A stretch of DNA of 64,000 nt from Sphingomonas sp. 3P27F8 (lineage in GTDB: Bacteria; Pseudomonadota; Alphaproteobacteria; Sphingomonadales; Sphingomonadaceae), in NCBI RefSeq assembly GCF_005502745.1, contig NZ_SCNL01000001.1, forward strand, positions 124,001 to 188,000, given 5' to 3'. The notes beneath the pieces are model-generated. The model worked only from the letters and a program-made list of their open reading frames with translations. It had not been told where the DNA came from and did no database searches. Shown here in pieces: positions 37,238-46,119 of this stretch; the stretch's first letter is position 1; every line of letters starts with the position of its first letter. Both the position numbers and the translations under genes were made by a program.

Positions 37238-37528
37238 ATGCCGCAGCCAGCCGTTCAGTTCGATGCAGCCCCGGCCGATCCGTCGATCGGTCGCTCCAGA
37301 AGCACGCCCGCCGCGCAGCCGGTGGTCGTGACTCTCGGCGAAAGCGATCTGGCGTGGGCCGCATCGCCGGCCCGCCAGCTGCACGATCGACTGGTGGAAT
37401 CCTTCGCCGCCCCTGCCGCCGCCCCCGGGACGATTCTGTCGCGCCGTCAGCGGCTGCTGATTCTGGCTGGCTCGGTTGCCTTGCTCTGGTCGATGATCGG
37501 CACGATCCTGGTTTCCGTGCTACGCTGA
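37238..37528 (+). CDS. Small protein with C-terminal membrane anchor
   Basis: 96 residues; ATG six bases after GGAGGA, one of the strongest ribosome-binding sites in this region. The first ~70 residues are Ala/Pro-rich and polar; the last segment RRQRLLILAGSVALLWSMIGTILVSVLR (read in parts) is a single tail anchor. It is not a PEP-CTERM signal: no Pro-Glu-Pro box precedes the helix. Lies between the barrel-protein gene and the initiating transferase gene, same strand. Function unknown. Confidence 0.65.
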   Translation: MPQPAVQFDAAPADPSIGRSRSTPAAQPVVVTLGESDLAWAASPARQLHDRLVESFAAPAAAPGTILSRRQRLLILAGSVALLWSMIGTILVSVLR

Positions 37529-37586
37529 AAGCACGTGCATGCGGCGGCGCGGTATAAGCGCGCGCCCATGTGATCGCGACCTTCGG

Positions 37587-37615
37587 TTGCACTACATCAC
37601 AAACCGCCTAGTAAT
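37587..37615 (+). promoter_or_regulatory. Possible promoter of the initiating-transferase operon
   Basis: TTGCAC (37587-37592) and AGTAAT (37610-37615) are 17 bases apart, about 100 bases upstream of the transferase start, in a 190-base gap between same-strand genes. By-eye prediction. Confidence 0.35.
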
Positions 37616-37717
37616 GTTTTCGTGCGAAGGCCTAAAGGGTCGCCGCGCCACAACCGGAAATGGGGGGTGTCGGGCGATAGTTTCGCTGACGGCCAACGGA
37701 CGGGGCAGTTGAGTTAG

Positions 37718-39109
37718 GTGGGAAATTCAACCGCAGCTACGCTCCAGCCGCCCGAACCGGCGAGAGCGTTCAACACGTCCTTTCACAAGCGCCGCATCCG
37801 CGCCTTGCTTTATCTGGGTGTAATCCTGTGCGATTGCGCGGCCATTCGCTCTGGCTTTGCGGTCGGCGGATCGCTCCGTGCCGCGCGATGGCTCGCCCCG
37901 ATGGGGTTGCAGATCGCCTGGATACTCCTGCCGATCCACATCTTCATCGCGCTGCGCAACGGCGCGGTATCGCGCGAGGCGTTGCAGCGGCCGAGCGAAT
38001 CGCTGCGGCGCGCGATGTCCGCGCTGATCCTGGCGACGAGCGTGGTGACGCTGGTGATGTTCTTCCAGTATCTCGGCCTGCTGGTGTCGCGCGTGGCGTT
38101 CGGCGTTTCGATCCTGTGTTCGCTGGGCTTCATCTGCCTGTTCCGGCTTTTCTTCCACATCTGCTTCGTTTCGCCGGTGAAGGGTGGACTGGTGGGCGAG
38201 TTGCTGATCGTCGATGGCGTGCCATCGCGCCCCGGCGCCTATCATGTGTTCGATGCCGGCGCGGTCGGGTTCGTGCCGGATCTCAACGATCCCGAGGCCT
38301 TGTCCAGGCTGGCCGTGCTGGTGGAGCCGTTCGATCGCGTCGTCGTCTCCTGCCTGCCCGAGCGGCGTCATGCCTGGGCGCTGCTGCTCAAGGCGTATGA
38401 CCTCACCGGCGAAATCCAGCTCGACCAGGGCAGCCCGCTCGGCGCGATCGGCATCTCGCGCTATCACGGCAGCGATACCGCGGTGGTGGCGGTCGGCGCG
38501 ATGTCGCTCAGCAATCGCGTGATGAAGCGCGCGATGGATCTGTTGCTCGCGGGGGCGACGACGATCGCGCTGTCGCCATTGCTGCTGCTGGTCGCGCTTG
38601 CGATCAAGCTGGACAGCCGCGGCCCGGTGTTCTTCTCGCAGGTCCGCATGGGGCGCGGGAACAAGCCGTTCAAGATCCTGAAATTCCGCAGCATGCGCGT
38701 CGAGGCGACGGACGCTGACGGCAGGAAATCGGCCACCCCCGACGACGAACGCGTCACCCGTGTCGGGCGCATCCTGCGCATGACGAGCATGGACGAATTA
38801 CCACAGATTTTCAACGTATTGCGCGGGGACATGAGCATCGTCGGCCCCCGCCCGCACGCGCTCGGCTCGCTTGCCGGCGACAAGCTGTTCTGGGAGGTCA
38901 GCCAGAAATACTGGCTGCGCCATACGCTGAAGCCCGGCATCACCGGACTGGCGCAGGTGCGCGGCTATCGCGGCGCGACGCACGAGCAGTCGGACCTGGA
39001 GAATCGCCTGCAATCCGATCTTGAATATATCGAGGGCTGGCGGCTGTGGCGTGACGTGACCATCATCTTCAACACGTTGCGCGTGATCGTGCACCCGAAG
39101 GCCTATTAG
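37718..39109 (+). CDS. Undecaprenyl-phosphate sugar-1-phosphate transferase
   Basis: 463 residues. N-terminal half: four to five membrane helices and a CoA-binding-like domain; C-terminal ~200 residues: bacterial sugar transferase with KRAMDLLLAGATTIALSPLLLL, FKILKFRSMR, the DELPQIFNVLRGDMSIVGPRP catalytic box and GITGLAQVRGYRG. This is the WbaP/GumD/ExoY-type enzyme that starts each repeat unit on undecaprenyl phosphate (SpsB in sphingans). Start GTG at 37718. It opens a plus-strand operon with three acyltransferases. Confidence 0.93.
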   Translation: MGNSTAATLQPPEPARAFNTSFHKRRIRALLYLGVILCDCAAIRSGFAVGGSLRAARWLAPMGLQIAWILLPIHIFIALRNGAVSREALQRPSESLRRAMSALILATSVVTLVMFFQYLGLLVSRVAFGVSILCSLGFICLFRLFFHICFVSPVKGGLVGELLIVDGVPSRPGAYHVFDAGAVGFVPDLNDPEALSRLAVLVEPFDRVVVSCLPERRHAWALLLKAYDLTGEIQLDQGSPLGAIGISRYHGSDTAVVAVGAMSLSNRVMKRAMDLLLAGATTIALSPLLLLVALAIKLDSRGPVFFSQVRMGRGNKPFKILKFRSMRVEATDADGRKSATPDDERVTRVGRILRMTSMDELPQIFNVLRGDMSIVGPRPHALGSLAGDKLFWEVSQKYWLRHTLKPGITGLAQVRGYRGATHEQSDLENRLQSDLEYIEGWRLWRDVTIIFNTLRVIVHPKAY

Positions 39110-39111
39110 GC

Positions 39112-40233
39112 GTGGCCAGCGACGCCGCCGCGCGCCCGCATCTGCGCTATCTCGATGGCTTGCGCGGTGTCGCGATCCTGGCGGTTCTGCTCGTCCATTC
39201 CGGGCAGTTGATCGCGGGGCTTTCGCAACCCGTCCGTGATTTCACCTTCTATGGTGTGCGCGGGGTGCAATTGTTCTTCATCGTCAGCGGGCTCACGCTC
39301 ACGATCAACTATGCCGGCCGGCCGTTCCACGCCGCCAATTTCGCGGCGCGGCGTTTCTTTCGCATCGCGCCGATGTTCTACCTCGGCATCGTCCTGTATC
39401 TGCTGCTGAGCCGGTTGACGGCAATGCAATTGCCCACCGACAGGGCGACAGCCGGTGATGTGGCGGCAACCATCCTGTTCGTGCATGGCTGGCTCCCGAG
39501 CGCGATCAATACGGTGGTGCCGGGCGGGTGGAGCATCGCGGCGGAGGCGATGTTCTACGTCATGTTCCCGCTGTTGCTGGTCGCGAGCCGCCGCCCGCGC
39601 CTGATGGCGGGCATGCTGGCGGGCAGCTATGTGCTGGCAGTCGTCGCCAATGTCGCGCTCAAGCGGGCGCTGGGCGATGCGCCGGGCGGCATCGAATTCG
39701 CGCGCCAGTTCTGGCTGGTGCATGCGCCCGCCTTCATCGGCGGGTGCTGGCTGGGAACGCTCGCGCCGCAGGGGGCGCTCGCGCGCAAGATCGCGCCCTT
39801 CGTCCTGGCCATCAGCGTCATCGCGCTGATTATCGACAGTCAGCTTCGCGCCTATTCGATCGTGCTCGTGCCGATCGCGTTGCTGACGGCGCTTGTCTGG
39901 TCGGCGGGCGTGATACGCCCCCGCGCGCTGGAGGGGCGCATATTGCCGCTGATCGGCGAGATCAGTTTCAGCCTCTATGTTCTCCAGTTCGCGGTGCTCG
40001 GCGCGCTTCACCCGCTGGCGGCCGGGATGGAAGCGAGGATCGGCGCCAATCCTGCCTTGGTCGCCATCTATCTCGCGGCATTGCTGCTGGCCGGAGCCGG
40101 ATCGTGGCTGACCTGGCAGCTGATCGAGAAGCCGGTGGTGCGCGCGACACGACGTGTCGGGCTGGGGCGCCCGATGCGCGCGCCATCACATGCCCGCCAA
40201 CCCAATGAATTCGATCAGGGGAATGAAGCTTGA
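39112..40233 (+). CDS. AT3-family acyltransferase (second copy)
   Basis: 373 residues; begins RYLDGLRGVAILAVLLVHSG, the AT3 hallmark with the conserved LDGLRG and His, then RRFFRIAPMFYLG and NTVVPGGWSIAAEAMFY. About ten membrane helices. Starts at GTG two bases after the transferase stop and ends overlapping the next acyltransferase start (TTGA), indicating coupled translation. Probable O-acylation of the lipid-linked or nascent polysaccharide. Confidence 0.92.
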   Translation: MASDAAARPHLRYLDGLRGVAILAVLLVHSGQLIAGLSQPVRDFTFYGVRGVQLFFIVSGLTLTINYAGRPFHAANFAARRFFRIAPMFYLGIVLYLLLSRLTAMQLPTDRATAGDVAATILFVHGWLPSAINTVVPGGWSIAAEAMFYVMFPLLLVASRRPRLMAGMLAGSYVLAVVANVALKRALGDAPGGIEFARQFWLVHAPAFIGGCWLGTLAPQGALARKIAPFVLAISVIALIIDSQLRAYSIVLVPIALLTALVWSAGVIRPRALEGRILPLIGEISFSLYVLQFAVLGALHPLAAGMEARIGANPALVAIYLAALLLAGAGSWLTWQLIEKPVVRATRRVGLGRPMRAPSHARQPNEFDQGNEA

Positions 40234-41342
40234 ACAATAGAGGCGGGGCACCAGCGATTGCGGCCGATCGCCCGGCCAGTCCGTCGGCCGGCTACATCCC
40301 GGGCTTTGACGGCCTGCGCGCAATCGCGGTCGGCATGGTGCTGATCGCGCACGCCGGATACGGCAAGCTCGTTCCCGGCGGTTTCGGCGTCACGATCTTC
40401 TTCGCGATCAGCGGCTATCTCATCTGCACGTTGCTCATCAACGAATTCGCGCGGACGGGAACGATCAATCTCAAGCTGTTCTACGTGCGCCGCATCCTGC
40501 GGCTCTATCCCGAGCTTATCGCCCTGGTGATCCTGTGCCTGATCGCGGGCGCAGTGCTTGGCCTTAGGGCGACCACCGCAGAAAAGTTCGCCGGCCTGTT
40601 CTATTACATGAATTATTATTACGTCTTCGGCGCGCATTACACCGAGGCGGAAAGCTATCCGTGGCGGCAATTATGGTCGCTGGCGATCGAGGAGCATTTC
40701 TACTTCTTCTTCCCGGGCCTGATGCTGTTCATCACGCGCACCTGGCGCTCGCGCATGGCGCTCGCGCTTGCCCTGGTGACGATCCCGTTCCTGTGGCGGT
40801 TCGTGACCTATTTCTGGCTCGGGCTTCCGTGGCAATATAATTACGTCGCGACCGATACGCGGATCGATTCGATCGCGTGGGGGTGCCTGCTCGCGCTGGC
40901 GATGCGGCGGCCGGACGGCGGCGAGCGGGCGATGTCCGAGCTGTGGTTCATCAGCCGGCCCGCGGTGTTCCTGGGCTTTGCGCTGATTATCGGATCGCTC
41001 CTGTACCGCGACGAGGCGTTCCGCTGGACGTGGCGGTTTACCGTGCAGGGAATCGGCATCGTCCTGCTCATTGCCAACGTGCTGTTCGATCCGCGCTGGC
41101 GCGGCGTGGTGCGTGTGCTGGAATGGGCGCCGGTTCGCTATGTCGGGCGCATCTCCTACGGCCTGTATCTCTATCACATGCTGTTCAATCGCGTGATCGA
41201 GGAAATCTGGCCGACCATTTCGCCTCCGGTGCTGCTGCCCGTGTCGATCGTCGGATCGCTCATTATCGCGTCGATCTCCTACAACGCGCTGGAGGTGCCG
41301 CTCAAATCGCTGCGGCGCAAGCTCGGCTCGCATGTCCGCTGA
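40230..41342 (+). CDS. AT3-family acyltransferase (third copy)
   Basis: 370 residues: GYIPGFDGLRAIAVGMVLIAHAG near the N-terminus, FFAISGYLICTLLINEF, RRILRLYPELIALV and WSLAIEEHFYFFFPGLML. TTG start within the TTGA overlap with the gene before, with AGGGGA upstream. The sequence differs from its neighbours enough to suggest a different acyl donor or acceptor position rather than a recent copy. Confidence 0.92.
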   Translation: MNNRGGAPAIAADRPASPSAGYIPGFDGLRAIAVGMVLIAHAGYGKLVPGGFGVTIFFAISGYLICTLLINEFARTGTINLKLFYVRRILRLYPELIALVILCLIAGAVLGLRATTAEKFAGLFYYMNYYYVFGAHYTEAESYPWRQLWSLAIEEHFYFFFPGLMLFITRTWRSRMALALALVTIPFLWRFVTYFWLGLPWQYNYVATDTRIDSIAWGCLLALAMRRPDGGERAMSELWFISRPAVFLGFALIIGSLLYRDEAFRWTWRFTVQGIGIVLLIANVLFDPRWRGVVRVLEWAPVRYVGRISYGLYLYHMLFNRVIEEIWPTISPPVLLPVSIVGSLIIASISYNALEVPLKSLRRKLGSHVR

Positions 41343-42360
41343 TCCAACCGCCGCGGCAGGAGAGCCCCAGCATCGGCGGCTGAAGATGCTGGATGGCTGG
41401 CGCGCGATCAGCATCCTGGCGGTGATGGCCGCGCACATGCTGCCGCTCGGGCCGGCGCGGTGGGCGATGAACGGGCCGATCGCCGCGAACGGGATGGCGA
41501 TCTTCTTCACGCTTTCCGGCTTTCTGATCGTCAGCATCCTGCTGCGCGACGACGATATCCTATCGTTCCTTGTCCGGCGATTCGCGCGAATCCTGCCACT
41601 GGCGTGGGCGGTGCTGGCGATTTCCTTTCTGGTAAAGGGGCAGCCAGCGTCGGTGTGGATCGCGAACTTCCTGTTCTACGCCAACCTCCCGCCCTTCTGG
41701 CTCGATAGCTGGTCTTCCCATTATTGGAGCCTGTGCCTCGAGATGCAGTTCTACGTCGCGATCGCGCTGGTCGTGGCGACGTTCGGTCGACGCGGCTTGA
41801 TGCTGGTGCCGGTGGCGGCCCTGATCGTGACGGGCGCCCGCATCATCACCGGCACGGACATTTCAATCGTCACCTGGTTTCGCGTGGACGAGATTCTTGC
41901 CGGCGGAATACTCGCGCTCATACTTCACGGCAGCTTCGGCCCCCGCGCCGCGGGCTGGCTTGGTCGCGTGCCGTTCTGGCCGGTCGTCATCCTCTTCCTG
42001 CTGGCGACCCGGCCCGAACTCCCGTGGTTGAACTATATTCGCCCGTATCTCGCGGCCACGATGGTGGGTATCACGGTCGTGCGGCCGATATGGGGCCTGT
42101 CCCCGGCACTGGAATCGCGTCCGGCGAACTACATCGCGCAGATTTCCTACGCGCTATACATCGTCCACCATTTCACCCTGTTCGGTTGGCTGGGCGCCGG
42201 GCACGGATGGGAGAAATACGCGAAGCGCCCGATCTGCTTCGCGATCACTTTCGCCCTCGCCCACTGGTCGACATTCCATTTCGAGAATCGCTTCATCGAC
42301 TGGAGCCACCGCGTAGCGAAGGCGCGCCGCGCCCGCTCGATCGGTCATGCCGCTACATAG
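41332..42360 (+). CDS. AT3-family acyltransferase (fourth copy)
   Basis: 342 residues: LKMLDGWRAISILAVMAAHMLP, FFTLSGFLIVSILL, RRFARILPLAWAVLAI, and SHYWSLCLEMQFYVAIALV. It begins 11 bases inside the end of the previous gene. The last of the plus-strand acyltransferase triplet. The motif here is LDGWRA, a variant of LDGLRG. Converges on the methyltransferase gene. Confidence 0.9.
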   Translation: MSADPTAAAGEPQHRRLKMLDGWRAISILAVMAAHMLPLGPARWAMNGPIAANGMAIFFTLSGFLIVSILLRDDDILSFLVRRFARILPLAWAVLAISFLVKGQPASVWIANFLFYANLPPFWLDSWSSHYWSLCLEMQFYVAIALVVATFGRRGLMLVPVAALIVTGARIITGTDISIVTWFRVDEILAGGILALILHGSFGPRAAGWLGRVPFWPVVILFLLATRPELPWLNYIRPYLAATMVGITVVRPIWGLSPALESRPANYIAQISYALYIVHHFTLFGWLGAGHGWEKYAKRPICFAITFALAHWSTFHFENRFIDWSHRVAKARRARSIGHAAT

Positions 42361-42378
42361 CCGCGGCCGGCGCCGGGT

Positions 42379-43230
42379 TCACAGCGACCGCAATTCCCGG
42401 TGCACCGTCGAGGGGATGTCGAACACTATCTCGGTCCGCCGCTCCTTGATCGCGAGCGCGGTCTGGTTTTCCTTGAGCGTCGGGAAGGTGCGATAGAACC
42501 ACCTGCCCAGCCGCTTCTTCACCGAACTGCCCTGAAGCGTCTCGCCATAGGAAAAATAATAATGATCCTGCAGGCGGAAGCCCAGCGGCTCCAGCATCGC
42601 GCGCACCTCGGGCATCGTATATTCGCGCCAGTGGCCGTTGGCGATCAGCGAGCTTTTGGGATCCAGTTGCGCGAAGAATTCGTCCACCGTGATCCCGGCC
42701 GCATTACCGCGCAGGATCGCCTTTCTGTTCTTCATGCGCGCGTAATTGGGCAGCGAGAGATAGAACAACCCGCCGGGTGACAGGATCCGGTTGATCTCTT
42801 TCAGCAGCGGCAATGGATTGAAGTTCAGGTGCTCCAGCACCTCGCACATCACCACCACGTCGAAGCTCTCGTCGGCGAACGGCAGGATGAAATCCTCAAG
42901 CCGGATGCCCGCGGTGTCGATCCCGTGGCGGGCATAACGCGCCACCTGCTCCGGCAGCTCGATATATTCCGGGATATCGCCGGCGGTCACCTTATAGCCG
43001 AGCCGGCTCAGCGCGATGCATACGGCACCGAAAAAGGCGCCGATCTCCAGCACGCGCACGGGCTGGCCGGAGGGCGGGCGCGCCTTCACGATATCGCGAA
43101 CGGTGCGCACATATTCGTGGCGATGTTCGCGCAGATAGTGGGATGGCGCCCCAGCCGATTCCTCGGTCACCGCCAGATCGACATTGGCGAGTTCGGCAAT
43201 AGCCTCATCGACAGCCAGCGTTGCATCCAT
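42379..43230 (-). CDS. SAM-dependent class I methyltransferase
   Basis: 283 residues. SAM fold: VRVLEIGAFFGAVCIALSRLGYKVTAGD (motif I), then LPFADESFDVVVMCEVLEHLNFNP (motif II/III) and GGLFYLSLPN. Methyltransferases of this group modify sugars or terminate chains in polysaccharide loci. The ATG overlaps the GT4 stop upstream (ATGA). Whether it caps the glycan or methylates an internal position is unknown. Confidence 0.85.
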   Translation of the reverse strand: MDATLAVDEAIAELANVDLAVTEESAGAPSHYLREHRHEYVRTVRDIVKARPPSGQPVRVLEIGAFFGAVCIALSRLGYKVTAGDIPEYIELPEQVARYARHGIDTAGIRLEDFILPFADESFDVVVMCEVLEHLNFNPLPLLKEINRILSPGGLFYLSLPNYARMKNRKAILRGNAAGITVDEFFAQLDPKSSLIANGHWREYTMPEVRAMLEPLGFRLQDHYYFSYGETLQGSSVKKRLGRWFYRTFPTLKENQTALAIKERRTEIVFDIPSTVHRELRSL

Positions 43231-44477
43231 CACGCGCGCGCCTCCCTCGCCAATCGCCCTATCGGCGCCGGAGCAGCAAGCAAGTCGTATCCCCGCTGCC
43301 ACTCGCCAACCACATTATCCCAAGTAAAGCGGCGCTCGGCAATGCGCCGCGCGTTCACCGCGATGGCATTGGCGCGCACGGGATCGTCGGCCAGTGCGTC
43401 CATCGTCGCGGCAAGCTCGCGCACCACATAATCATGCGAGCGCGGCTCGATCAGCACGGCCTCCAGATCACTGGCCAGCATCGCCGGCCCGCCCCATTTC
43501 AGGCAAACCGCCGGCAGCCCCGCCATCATCGCTTCCTGTACGACGATGCCGTTCGCTTCGGCGAGGCTGGGCACCATGTAGCCGCGATAATCCGCCATCC
43601 GGGCGATCAGCGCGTCGTGGCTCTCCATCCAGCCGAGGAAGCGCACCTTGTCCGCCACGCCGAGCCGCTGCGCCAGCGCCTTCAGTTCAGGCCCGTAATA
43701 ACCGTCGCCATAGACGTCGAACACGATCGGCCGCGTCACATATTGCAACGCCTCGATCGTCAGCTGCACGCCCTTGTGCGGGACCAGGCGGCCGCTCGTC
43801 ATGAAGCGGGTGTTGACCCCGTCGTGCCGGATCAGCGGATGCGCATCGAATTCGTCGGAGATGCCGGAATCGATCACGTCGCGCATCGCCTCGTCCGGGC
43901 ATCCCGCCCAGGACAAGGATCGCCGCGTGCGCTCCCCGCCAGACACCAGCACGCGCCAGAATACCCCCTTGTCGCCGATCAGCGCGCGCGACAGCCGCTG
44001 CGCAAGATAGTGAAAGCTGCGGCGGAACTTGTCCTTCAGCGGCTCGGCGTCGCGGAAAGCAGGGGGATAATAGATATTGCCGGTCAGCGGGCCGAGCACG
44101 TTGGTGGCCGCCTTGACCGGGAAGCGCGGCAGGATCGGCGATACCGGGCAGAGATAGTGGAACACCGCGTCCGGATGCCGCGCCAGCAATTCCTTCACCA
44201 CGCGCCGGGCATAGAAGAAGAAGAAGCTGGCGATGACCGGCCGCAGGGCGACACTGTTCCACACCGCGACCTGATCGAGCGAATCCTCGACGATCCGCAC
44301 ATCGACCGCCGGGAAATCCTTTTCCAGCACGGGCGCGCTGCGCCGATGTGTCACGACGGTGACGTCCGCGCCGGCCAGATGGAGATGGCGCAGGAATTGA
44401 TAGGCCTTGATCGCCTCGCCGCCCATCTGTTCGGAGATATTCGGCGTGACGATGACGATCTTACGAGCCAAACTCAC
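43230..44477 (-). CDS. GT4-family glycosyltransferase
   Basis: 415 residues. The GTG at 44477 (SLARKIVIVTPNISEQMGG) has AGGAG seven bases upstream, which decides the start against an in-frame ATG at 44543. GT-B fold: N-terminal QMGGEAIKAYQFLRHLHLAG, C-terminal TSGRLVPHKGVQLTIEAL, VYGDGYYGPELKALA and the Glu motif SLAEANGIVVQEAMMAGLPAV. Part of the minus-strand run of five genes from 47.2 to 42.4 kb. Confidence 0.9.
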   Translation of the reverse strand: MSLARKIVIVTPNISEQMGGEAIKAYQFLRHLHLAGADVTVVTHRRSAPVLEKDFPAVDVRIVEDSLDQVAVWNSVALRPVIASFFFFYARRVVKELLARHPDAVFHYLCPVSPILPRFPVKAATNVLGPLTGNIYYPPAFRDAEPLKDKFRRSFHYLAQRLSRALIGDKGVFWRVLVSGGERTRRSLSWAGCPDEAMRDVIDSGISDEFDAHPLIRHDGVNTRFMTSGRLVPHKGVQLTIEALQYVTRPIVFDVYGDGYYGPELKALAQRLGVADKVRFLGWMESHDALIARMADYRGYMVPSLAEANGIVVQEAMMAGLPAVCLKWGGPAMLASDLEAVLIEPRSHDYVVRELAATMDALADDPVRANAIAVNARRIAERRFTWDNVVGEWQRGYDLLAAPAPIGRLAREARA

Positions 44478-44572
44478 AATGTCACTCCTGGCGCCGGGAA
44501 CCTGATGCCCGGCTGGCCGAGCGGTGTCGATTTCTTTTTGCATCGCAGCATCGGCTTTCTGTCCCGATTTCG

Positions 44573-45115
44573 TCACTTGTCGAGCCGATCGGTGGCCGGG
44601 GCACGACGAACGCCGGCGGGGCGCGCGGGAATGCCCCATACGGTGGTCCCCGGCGGCACATCGTCGAGCACCACGGCGTTGGCGCCCACCTTCGCGCCCC
44701 GCCCCAGCCTGATCCGCCCGAGCACCACCGCGCCCGCGCCGAGATCGACGCCCTCATCCAGCACCGGCGCGGCGGTAAGATCGTCGAGCCGGCGTATCCC
44801 CAACGTGCAATTCTGCCGAATGATGCAGCGATCGCCGATGCGGCAGGCGCCGTGGATGACGATACCGCCCTGATGCTCGATCACCACGCCGCGTCCGAGC
44901 GCGACCGTATAGGGAATCTCGATCCCGTAAAGATTGCGGCACCGGCGGAAGAGATAGCGATAGAGCAGGCTGAACGGCGCGCGCAGCAGCCCCGAGCGGA
45001 TGCCCATGCGCCACACGCCGAAGCGATGTGTCGCAACGGCGCGAAAGCCGGGCCTGGTCCAGTCGCGTCCGTGCGCGCGCCAGTCCTCGGCGATCTGCCG
45101 CCACAGGCCGCTCAT
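44573..45115 (-). CDS. Serine-acetyltransferase-like hexapeptide transferase
   Basis: 180 residues. C-terminal left-handed beta-helix with hexapeptide repeats (VVIEHQGGIVIHGACRIGDRCIIRQNCTLGI, read in parts) and a PARPAG end; N-terminal helical part as in CysE/WcaB-like acetyltransferases. Within a glycan cluster it more likely O-acetylates a sugar than serine. Its ATG overlaps the stop of the GT2 gene upstream by four bases. Confidence 0.88.
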   Translation of the reverse strand: MSGLWRQIAEDWRAHGRDWTRPGFRAVATHRFGVWRMGIRSGLLRAPFSLLYRYLFRRCRNLYGIEIPYTVALGRGVVIEHQGGIVIHGACRIGDRCIIRQNCTLGIRRLDDLTAAPVLDEGVDLGAGAVVLGRIRLGRGAKVGANAVVLDDVPPGTTVWGIPARPAGVRRAPATDRLDK

Positions 45116-46119
45116 GCCGATGCCCCCTTATATTCGATGATCGTGGCGCCGCGCCCGCCGATCCGCCCCAGCGCGTAGCGCAGCGCGCCGAGCGTCTGCG
45201 CCGGCTTTGCCAGCATCAGGAACGTCGCGAGCGTCAGCGCCTCGCGCAGCGGCCGTCGGCGACGCTCTCGCCATGCGATCCGCGCGAACTGGAGCAACGC
45301 GAGCGCCAGCACCGCGCCGCCTGCCGCCACCACCGCGGCCTTGCCCGCGAGCGCGCCGATCAGCAGCAACGTCGCGCCGGCCAGCGGCACCGCGCCGCCC
45401 CAGAACGCCACCCCGCGCAATCGCCGGCCGTAATCCTGCAATGGCGAGCCACGATGGCGCGCCGCCAGTTCGGCATAGGCATGGCCGGAACGCACCGCGC
45501 GCCGCCACCATTGGCCAAAGCGCGTGATCGCGGCATCGTGGCGCGTCATCTCGAACGGCACGCACGCGATCCGCCAGCCGAGCGCGCGCATCCTGATCGA
45601 CAGGTCCGGCTCCTCGCCGGCGATCATCGCGTCGGGATAGCCACCGGCGGCATCGAGCGCCGCCGCGCGCATCATCACGTCGCCGCCGCAATAGTTCACC
45701 GGCCCCGGCGGCACCGCCCATTCGATATCGCACAGCCAGTTGTAGCGGCTGGCATCCGGCCGTATCTCACGCCGCCGGCCGAACACCGCCGCCAGCCCCG
45801 CATCGCCCGCCAGCGTCGCCATCCCGTGCGCCAGCCATGCCGGATCGAGCGCGCAATCGCCATCGACGAACTGCACGAGCGTCACCTCGGCGCCAAGCGC
45901 GGCGCGGCCGGCATTGCGCGCGCGCGCCGCGGTGAACGGGATCGCCATATCGAGCGCGACCACCCGTGCGCCGGCCCGCGTCGCCGCCGCGACACTGTCA
46001 TCGGTGGAGCCGGAATCGACATAGACGACCGGATGGCCACCGCCGATCGAGGCAAGGCAACGCACCAGCCGCTCGCCCTCGTTGCGCCCGATCACGACGA
46101 TGCCGAGCACGTCGCTCAC
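45112..46119 (-). CDS. GT2-family glycosyltransferase
   Basis: 335 residues. GT-A fold: LGIVVIGRNEGERLVRCLASI, VYVDSGSTDDSV (the DxD-like nucleotide site follows later as VDGDCALD) and GEEPDLSIRMRALGW. The C-terminal part has two to three hydrophobic helices (LAGATLLLIGALAGKAAVVAAGG), so it is membrane attached. Linked by four-base overlaps to the genes on both sides. Sugar specificity unknown. Confidence 0.9.
   Translation of the reverse strand: MSDVLGIVVIGRNEGERLVRCLASIGGGHPVVYVDSGSTDDSVAAATRAGARVVALDMAIPFTAARARNAGRAALGAEVTLVQFVDGDCALDPAWLAHGMATLAGDAGLAAVFGRRREIRPDASRYNWLCDIEWAVPPGPVNYCGGDVMMRAAALDAAGGYPDAMIAGEEPDLSIRMRALGWRIACVPFEMTRHDAAITRFGQWWRRAVRSGHAYAELAARHRGSPLQDYGRRLRGVAFWGGAVPLAGATLLLIGALAGKAAVVAAGGAVLALALLQFARIAWRERRRRPLREALTLATFLMLAKPAQTLGALRYALGRIGGRGATIIEYKGASA

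Noticed and set aside
37238..37528. PEP-CTERM-type exosortase substrate
   Set aside because: The protein has a C-terminal helix but no Pro-Glu-Pro-like box before it and only one Arg after it.
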